Below, in pieces: positions 56,252 through 64,000 of a stretch of 64,000 nucleotides of DNA (its first letter is position 1; each line of letters opens with the position of its first letter). The notes under the pieces are model-generated. The model did no database searches, was not told the DNA's origin, and saw only the letters and a program-made list of their open reading frames with translations. The stretch is from positions 40,704-104,703 of the forward strand of contig FN648602.1 in the NCBI GenBank assembly GCA_000310025.1, in the 5' to 3' direction. The DNA comes from Ectocarpus siliculosus. Lineage: Eukaryota; Sar; Phaeophyceae; Ectocarpales; Ectocarpaceae. The translations under genes were made by a program, and so were the position numbers.

Positions 56252-58685
56252 AAGATTCATCTAGGCGAGAACCGATGTTGTCTTGTGCAGTGCATCCTGT
56301 TCGTTCAACTTGTTTTTCCGCAGTGGCTGTAAAAAGATACGTAGGGTGTCTCGAGGTGTCTCAAGGCTAGGAGGTTGGGTATGTGCATTCGTTGGCGATT
56401 ATTTGCTTCGCAACGACCTTTAGTTCAGTGTATTCCAACTCTTCAATTTCGCGAGACAAGAATAATCCTTTGGAGCTTCTTTGGAGCTTTTGGGTGGCTG
56501 ACGACCAGTTATTGACAGTACTGTACCCTTTAGTATGCTACATATGTAACACATTTCCACTGGAGTATGTTTGAACTTCCCGAGTTCTTTGGTAGCCCAA
56601 GGCCAAGCCCTTGACACTTTTGTTCACGGTGATCGGCCGACCGTCTGTAAAACCCTGTCGTTTCTACTCAAAACCAAATGGGCCGATCGATGACACCGTC
56701 CCCGGTTTGCTTGTTTTAAACTGCCTGTATGTTTTTCAGTCACGACAACGGCGTGGCGAACATCTTCTTCAAAAGGCCGGCGAGACGACCGGCGTGTGTT
56801 TCTTCGGTTCTCTGGCATCGGTCTGGCGCTACCGTCGCGGCACTTTTTTTCGACGGGTGGGGAAGGGGAGCATGTATACGCCCTATGCTTTTTTGTGTTT
56901 TCGGTCAATATCCAGACTAAATCGTATGTGCGGACGGAATGGGTGTTGACGATATCCTGCGCCGTTGCTTGTTTGCGTTGCGGAAAGTCCAATTGTTCGG
57001 GTGGTACAGGTTGATCGGGATTTTGTGTGGAGCCTGGGTGAGTTGGGGAAAAGTGGGCCAGGGAGGGCGGCTGTGTGGGGGGGGGGCTGCAGCTTTAAGG
57101 TTCTTCACGGTTGTTGAAAGCTTCAACCTCGGGCGTTGACTTGAAGCCCGCGTTAGCGACCGCCGTTTTTTTCGATTCGCTGGCATCTGTGACGTGCTCA
57201 CACGTCGCCGAAGGGGCACGATTGAGGTCGTTTTGTCAAGGCCAACTGCTGTGTTTGTTTTTTTTTCTTGGGTAGTAGGTCAATCTCCGGACCGTATAGT
57301 ATATGCGGAGGAGTTTCTACGGGGGGTGTTTCCTCACTCGTACCGACTTTGGTAAAATAAACTTTTATTCTTCTCTTGGCTTCCTTGGTGCAATTGCTCC
57401 TTTGTGCGGGAGGTCGAAAAACTTGTGTGGAGCCGCTCATGGCTGTGTGGGGCTAGGTATGCATATTATTTTTTTTGTACGTCATCACGGTTCTTTGTTC
57501 GGGAAGCCGCGGCCATCTTGTCCGCCCTCGTTCCGCCGTAATTATCTCGCCGTACACGTACAATCTTTTTTGCGTCGTGCGTGCCCTAAACGAAGCACGG
57601 GCCACGATTGTGGTTGCTGGGACCTTGGTTTGAGGCGTCGTTTATTTGTGTCTGCAGAATAGGCTACTATTGTATAGTTTGTTTTTTGCCGGGGTGTCAT
57701 GCGCTCACCACGGTGTTGACGCACGGGAACCTGCATATATATGTGCAACTACGCGCTAACGGGTTAACGACCGACGAATTAATACGAAAGAACGCAAACC
57801 TGGTACTTGTTATTCGGCTGCGAACGTTTGTCCCGAGGGGCAGAACAACGTTGCATGATGAGAGGGCACAATGTGGCGACGTTGTGAGCCAAGGCTTTCT
57901 CTAACCCACGAGGTTATGCTGTGTGTGCTTACCTGACCCGGCCAGGTTATGCCACCGGGGTCAGCAACCTGAGACGTTGTATTAACTGAAAATAGAGTGC
58001 TTTTTTTTCGGCATTGTACAATGGTGCATACCGTAGTGCACCTGGGCCACCTGTGTACGTACGGCTGAATTTGTTGGGAAGGGGTTGCCGGCTAGTTGCA
58101 TGCTTGATGGGTGTGGTACGCGGGCGCTTTCGGCGTTGGTAGTTGGTCATGCAGTTTCAGGGCTGCAAATAATGATATACGTAAGGAGAGGTCGGGGGAC
58201 TCTCACAGCTGATACAATACGAGATGGTTGTGTGGCGTCCTTTTGGGGCGAAGAGGGGGAGCGGACCTTGTCACATTTTTGCCTGTGAGATGGGCTTTGG
58301 ATAACGCTCTCTGCCTTGATGTATCACCCTTACATAGTGAAGGTTCAATGTATGTGGCGAGGCTAACGCGCAAGGTCCATGTGTTTTTTCCGTGGTATGA
58401 GCCGCGGGGGTGCACCCGACAAAAGGGCGGAGAATCTATTTTCTGTGCCGTTGAACCTTTCTACACGCATTTGTATTGTCAGCCACTGGCCCCTATGGCG
58501 TGTGGTAAGTTCGTACGTAGTCGTACATAGGAATGGCTGGGTTGATTCGCATACTGCATCGTATAGCTCTGCATAAAATGTATGTTTCGTACCGTGGGGG
58601 ATGTATGCGACGGGTGGACTGTGATGATTCAGGGTCGACCAAAGTCTTCTTCAGCGTGACGCTGTCCAGGGTTTTATTCATGACC
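56252..58685. other. No gene recognised
   Basis: Frames up to 120 codons on both strands with no recognisable domain. T-runs and an 8-base G-run near 57079. Nothing else supported. Confidence 0.45.
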
Positions 58686-59345
58686 AATATACAGGGTTCG
58701 ACTGCATCGACCTTATTAAGGTGGCCACATTGTTACGGCCCCACAGGGTCGAGTGATGACAAACATGTGCAAGGTCGAGGGTAAGAACCTTGGCCAGGGT
58801 TCTACCCATAATCATGTGCAGGGTAGGACCCGTGATAATGGACAGGGTTCGACGGCATCGACCTTATTAAGGTGGCCACATTCTTACAGCCCCACAGGGT
58901 CGAGTGATGACGAACATGTGCAAGGTCGAGGGTAGGAACCTTGGCCAGGGTTCTACCCATAACCATGCACAGGGTAGGCCCCGTGATCACATGGACAGGG
59001 TTCGACTGCATCGACCTTATTAAGGTGGCCACATTCTTACAGCCCCACAGGGTCGAGTGATGACGAACATGTGCAAGGTCGAGGGTAAGAACCTTGGACA
59101 ACGTTCTACCCATAAACCATGCACAGGGTAGGCCCCGTGATCATGGACAGGGTTCGACTGCATCGACCTTATTAAGGTGGCCACATTTTTACAGCCCCAC
59201 AGGGTCGAGTGATCACAACCACATGTGCAAGGTCGAGGGTAAGATCCTTGGCCAGGTTTCTACGCTTAATCATGTACAGGGTAGGGACCTATGATCATGT
59301 ACAGGGTACCAGTGCATGGACCTTATTAAACTGGCCACATGCTTA
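58686..59345. repeat. ~152-bp tandem repeat, a little over four units
   Basis: TCGACCTTATTAAGGTGGCC occurs at about 58707, 58859, 59011 and 59163, with a diverged fifth near 59318. Each unit also carries CCCCACAGGGTCGAGTGATG and AACATGTGCAAGGTCGAGGG. The core CCTTATTAAGG is an almost perfect palindrome. Units differ by few bases. Confidence 0.85.
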
Positions 59346-59407
59346 CGGGCCACAGGGTGTTCTGGGACGGGACCCTGTGCAAGGGCACAATGGCCACGGG
59401 TGTGTAC

Positions 59408-59442
59408 AATGCGATGTCGCGGGTTCGAGTCCCCCTCCGCAA
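59408..59442 (+). other. tRNA 3'-half-like fragment
   Basis: GCGGGTTCGAGTCCCCCTCC resembles a T-arm with a B-box, followed by GCAA. No matching acceptor strand or anticodon arm is found upstream, so it is a fragment at most. Confidence 0.35.
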
Positions 59443-59461
59443 CGTCAGGTACTGACACTGT

Positions 59462-60215
59462 TGGGATCCCACGTGGGACATCCCATGGGACACGTGGGCC
59501 ATGGGACACGCTGGCCGGCCCATGGGACAGGTGGGACATCCCACCTGTCCCATGGGACGGCCCATACGGACGCGTGGGACACGTGGGATGTCCCGTGGGA
59601 CACGTGGGACGTCCCATGGGACACCAAATCTAGAACGTGGGACTCGTGGGACGCCCCATGCCACCACGCTAGGGACGTCCCACGCGGCGCTCGAAAACAG
59701 GCGTGGGACGTCCCAGCTGGTCTCCCCGACGGTGTCCCACTGCTGTCTCATAGGCGTTCATAATAATTACCTGTAATTATTTATCAGCTAATTTAGTGCA
59801 AGATAAGAGAATACGATGCATGAATAGCGCGTTTGGTTGTTAACGCTAACTTTCGAACTCACTCGTGTTGTTGGAACAGGGATGTGGGCGTGCAAAGGGC
59901 CATGCGCCCGATACGATGCTCGACGAGGAACATTAGACGCCCCATGGCACACGTTATACGCCCCTAGCTGTGCCATGGGTCACATGGGGCGTCCACTTGC
60001 TGTCCCATGGGACACGTGGGGCGTCCAATGGCTGTCTGTGCCATGGGACACGTGGGACATCCGAATCTGCCCAGCGGGATTGGACGCTGGGAGAGACTTG
60101 GACGCCCCACGTGTCCCATGGCACAGCCATATTGACGACCCGGACATCCCGTCGGACGCCTGGGACGGCTCATTTGTTCCAAGACGCCTAGACTAACCAA
60201 CGCGTCCCACGGCGT
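59462..60215. repeat. GTGGGAC/GTCCCAC short-repeat field
   Basis: Dense repeats of CCCATGGGACACGTGGGAC and its parts, in two clusters (59462-59750 and 59935-60215) separated by AT-richer sequence. Many units are self-complementary (TCCCATGGGA, GGGACGTCCC, CACGTG). The reading frames it opens are low-complexity and unsupported. Confidence 0.8.
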
Positions 60216-60303
60216 CCCAGTATGTGACCCGAATGCGCAGCTTGGACTCTCTCCTAACGAACTAAGGGTTATCCCCCCACGGCGAAGGGAAGTTCCACGC
60301 TGT

Positions 60304-63170
60304 AAGGGCCGTTTTAATCGTTTCCAAATCTCTGTTCCAAATTTCCAAATTACGGTTCCAAATATTTGGAAGCCAGCAAGATTCATTTCAAACGCGCTGC
60401 ACGGCAACTTTCCAAATAAATCTCGCCGCGTGTGATGGCGAGTGGGCATGCGCCTGTAATCCCACCACGCACTCCACAGACAACGTCCCCACACGCGCGA
60501 CGCCACGGGAGGGCCCAACATAGATAGGGTTAGTGGTCACCAAGGGCAAATCCCAGCTGGATGCAGCGAACAGGGCGATTAACGGCGCTGCTGTAGGTCC
60601 AGCCGCTTTCGGTTTTCCGTGCTCGGCAGGCCGCCAGACAACACCTCAGGCCAAGGCGAGCAAGGGCGAAGCAGCAAGATGCTGAGAGCATGTCCTCCTT
60701 GCTGGATATCGTCAGCCAGGTTGTTGAAAGGAGAAGCCATCATGTCTCGGGCCTCGAGGTTGCAGCAGCAGGTGTGTGAGAAAAGCTACTTCTGGAGTAG
60801 TTTTCTGTCTCGTCATCAGCCTGGTGTGTCCGCCTGGTGTGCCGCCCGGTGTGTGTGTGTGTGTCGTTCTCGTCCCGGCTCTCTTGTCTCGCCGCACCAC
60901 TCGCGCACCCGCAATATCACCCCAACTCTTCGTCTCGCACTGCATATCGAAGCATGTGTCTGGTAGTATTCTTGGTTCAAAAACCTGCTGTATACCCACA
61001 TGTGTGCTTTTCTTGTATCATGGCCTCTGACTCTGTCTGTACCTACATTTCGAAGCATGCTGGTGCCACTGCGCTGCTGTTCCCCACTGCGTCGGTGTAC
61101 AGCAGTAGTCAAAAACCTGCTGTACCCACATGTGTGCTTTTCTTGTATCATGGCCTCTGACTCTGTCTGTACCTTACATTTCGAAGCATGCTGGTGCCAC
61201 TGCGCTGCTGTTACCCACTGCGTCGGTGTACAGCAGTAGTCTGCCTGGGCACATACTACTTCTGCGTCGCCGAAACTACTGCTTATCGCCGAAACCTGCT
61301 GTAATCTGTCAGTCAAGTCGGCAGCATTGGTAAAATCGTTTTTTTGGTAATCTGACATGAATACTATGTACACAATACCGTATATGACACAAGATAACAC
61401 ACCCCCTTGGCCGATTTTCAAAGCTCGATTTCTCAACAGCAGGAAGAGTCACGGCGCCGAAAACGGCAGCGTTGGAATCGTCTCGTCGAGAAATTTTCGA
61501 AAATGCATCGTTTTGTCTGTGCATCCTCTTCGTCGTGTAGTAATCGAGCTTTGGAAATCGGTTCAGGGGGTGTGTTATCTTGTGTCATATACGGTATGTA
61601 CACCATATTTTTACATTTTCGCAGTCATGCGTTGTGCGTGTTATCCACAGCTGCAGCCATTCTGCCAGCGTGCGATCCCTGTGAGACAGGAGGCGGATTG
61701 TTTGGTACAGCAGTACAATGTATTCGTCAGAATACCCTCCACCACCCTGCGGCTATTGAGGTCACCAAATGTGCGTGGCCACGAAGCGAGAAAAATACTG
61801 GTAGGTTTGATCCTAGACCTACCGCTCTCTGCTAGCCCCGCACCCGCCAATTTTCGAGGTGCGAATGCTACAACATTTGACTTGAGCGTCCCGCAACGTG
61901 GCCACTTTTTTTACGCCTTCAAGGCGAAAAAGCCGCTGCAGGGGGCGATCGCACGTAATGCAGCCGGAAGAGCAGATTAAGAAATGGTGTCTTCCTCGCG
62001 TGACCGAGTGGACGGCTGGTAGAGGAAAGGCCTTCCTGAGAGCACAGGACTCAGCTGGCGCGAAAGCAGAGCTCGACAACGAGGATACAGCGCGGAGACA
62101 CGGGGTACCGACTACGGCATTCTGGAAGACTTCAAGAACGAAATAGTGAAGGTGATCTCCGAACGCCAGAATCGATTCAGGCAGCCAACCCCTTTGATTT
62201 TTCTTCTCGCCACAGAACGAGCTTGCACGATGATACCTTAATCCTGTTCTCCGCTGGCATCGGTAGGAAGGAACCGCCTTTTCTGAGCTATCCCACGCCC
62301 CCATCATAGTTGTGTGCCATCTGCCAACGTTGTTGCTACCTTGTCTCGAGTGCTTGCGCAAAAAAAACAATCGTTATACAGTAGCAGTATTGCCGTGCAA
62401 TTTCCGCCCACCCGGTCCCCCCCCGATCGCCCTTCTCGCTTATTTTTGCGACGGTTAACATGTCGCAGGTTGACGGAGCGGTGGAGGAATATCTCGCAGC
62501 ATGAGGGAGGGATGAGAGCGAGAGGGAATTGGGTGGGGATATGGGGGGGCTCGTTGCTGTGGGGGTGATCCAGGTGGCGCACCTGCTTCATCGCCAAATA
62601 TTTCTGGGACACATTCGTTTAGCACAACGTGTTTTCGATACCTTCGGGTTTTGGCGTCCCTTGCATTCGTACTTGGTTATGCTTGTCGATGTGGTTCCTG
62701 GAAGGCCGAAGCACTTGCCATTCTAGGTTTGAAAGGACGGGGGGACGGTACGGTGGCAACTTTTGTTTTTGTTTCACGCCACTCGTAAAACCGTGGGATA
62801 CTTGTTTCGTGAAAGGCGAAGAAAGCATTGGTACGTTGCTTTGTGCGTGCTACACGCAAAAAATATTTGTAGGTAAAGTTCCTCTTAAGGAAACAAGCAT
62901 TGCATAAGAATTGAATGACACCTGCTGAAATGTAAGTGCAAAAATGTTTGGGGCAGCATCACATGCGTGCGTACTTTGCGGAGCAGGAAGGAGAGCTGAG
63001 CCCATGCTCCAAAATATACTTCGGCCTGACACCGATGTCCGGCGACTTTTTTTTTTGCCCTGTAGTAGCCCGTTTGACGAACGACCATTCAGCATAGCTA
63101 TGTGTATGGTCCATACAACGTCCGTGTTGTGTGTCTCGCTGCAAAAAATCGTGCATTTTCTGGAAACGTA
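60304..63170 (-). repeat. Right arm of the large inverted repeat
   Basis: Reverse-complement match to 8370-10875 in the same order of landmarks (GGTTCCAAATATTTGGAAG at about 60352, GTGGTCACCAAGGGCAA at 60533, a GT-microsatellite at 60850, CGCCGAAACCTGCTGTAAT at 61287, the GAAGTATATTTTGGAGCAT equivalent at about 63010). It is somewhat longer than the left arm, partly because of a 127-bp tandem duplication. No supported gene. Confidence 0.75.
60990..61245. repeat. Tandem duplication of ~127 bp inside the right arm
   Basis: TGTGTGCTTTTCTTGTATCA through to GTACAGCAGTAGTC occurs twice in a row (about 60997-61109 and 61129-61240), differing by a few bases. The left arm has one version. Confidence 0.8.
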
Positions 63171-64000
63171 ATGTGTTTATTTTTGGAGGTAACTCCCAGC
63201 TTGTAAAGTTGTGTGGTCCATACAACGTCCGTGTTGTGTGTCTCGCTGCTCTCCTTGTGCAGTTTCTTTTTTGGGGTGTGTTTTTTTTTTAGGTCGTGTG
63301 GCCGCTGTATCGAACGCGGCGAACTATTCGCTTCGGCAAGCATGTGGTCACTTGACGATAGAATACAGCATCTAGCGTTTTTTGTTTTGTCTTTCAACAG
63401 CAGTAGCTTCGCAATTATAAGATAAAGTGTACTACTACAAGAACAGACTAAGAGGGCCCACCCACAGCCGTGCCGGATGGCACGCACGCTTGATCCTAAC
63501 ATCGCACCGCAAGCTACCAACAGAATGAATGTGCATGAGTGCGAAAAAACGTTTGTCCGTCCGACGTCGGAAGTCAACGGAGCACCAACTATACGAAGTT
63601 GAGGGGGGGGGGGGGGGTTCCCCGGGGCACCTACCCGGGGTATCCCCCCCCTGCCCCACAAGGGACGTGGTGGAAACAAAACAACAACAAAAAATTCTCC
63701 AAAACATCCGGAAAAAGTGGAAATAATCATGTTCTCCCCCCCCGGGAAACGCAACACCAAGTCCAAAAAAACACCAAGCTACAGCCCCCTCGCTGTATCA
63801 AACATGAACTAACCTGAACGGCACCGACACAGCCAAAAAAAAAAAAAAAAAAACACACACGTACGCCCGTACGCCCGTCTCCCCCTTTGAAGCGGGCAGG
63901 GGAATCCCGCCTACCACTCCCGCATCCTGAATGTCTACGCATCTATACCATGCCCTTGTCCCGAACCCAACCCCCCCCCCCGGTTAATCTCTCCACCTTT
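63171..64000. other. No gene recognised
   Basis: Contains a direct repeat of GGTCCATACAACGTCCGTGT (63107 and 63217), a ~15-base G-run at 63604, an ~18-base A-run at 63837 and C-runs near 63970. No conserved coding sequence seen. Confidence 0.5.

Noticed and set aside
59408..59442. Complete tRNA gene
   Set aside because: Only a T-arm-like segment is present; no partner for the acceptor strand upstream.
59094..59776. Protein repeats of the GTSHGTRGTSHVSHGT type
   Set aside because: Low-complexity translation of the GTGGGAC repeat, open in several frames on both strands.

Overview
This window reads as nuclear DNA of a eukaryote. Two genes have canonical GT-AG introns whose phases fit, most of the rest is retrotransposon sequence, and there are many minisatellites and long poly-G/C and poly-A/T runs. 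The mix (YR retrotransposons with split direct repeats, Copia and Ty3-like LTR elements, a DUF6729-like plus 3'-5' exonuclease gene) suggests a stramenopile alga, perhaps a brown alga. The taxonomic guess is inference only.

Layout. 1-3 kb: minus-strand gene of at least five exons encoding a DUF6729-like zinc domain and a WRN/RNase D-type exonuclease, with a one-base deletion in exon 3. 3-8.3 kb: no recognisable gene. 8.4-10.9 kb and 60.3-63.2 kb: two diverged inverted copies of one sequence, with about 49 kb between them. 11.3-12.3 kb and 34.7-35.8 kb: two opposed copies of a ~1.05 kb terminal-inverted-repeat element. 12.7-32.2 kb: a nest of three tyrosine-recombinase (YR) retrotransposons, all minus strand. 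The oldest gag (element 3) is split by element 2 (13.55-31.59 kb), and element 2 is split by element 1 (15.87-24.70 kb). Elements 1 and 2 carry the A1 - interior - B1-A2-B2 terminal layout of Ngaro/PAT-like elements. Both hold, between A1 and gag, a long array of ~122-bp units that each contain two short hairpins.

33.28-39.60 kb: an LTR retrotransposon with matching 635-bp LTRs and a 4-bp target-site duplication, sitting in a ~60-bp minisatellite. Its interior lacks gag and reverse transcriptase but holds a reading frame that resembles a decayed C5 cytosine methyltransferase, followed by a truncated integrase. 39.8-41.3 kb: a 51-bp coding-length repeat and tandem tRNA-like (B-box) repeats. 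42.6-43.9 kb: an unidentified minus-strand reading frame. 46.06-50.69 kb: a Copia element with a 5-bp target-site duplication that has lost RT/RNase H and half of its 3' LTR. 51.7-56.25 kb: an unidentified plus-strand gene with phase-consistent exons. 58.7-60.2 kb: a ~152-bp minisatellite and a GTGGGAC-rich repeat field.

There is no operon-like or pathway organisation. The window is a heterochromatin-like patchwork in which insertion order can be read from nesting. The observations I rate highest are the structured leader arrays of the YR elements and the methyltransferase-like domain in the LTR element.
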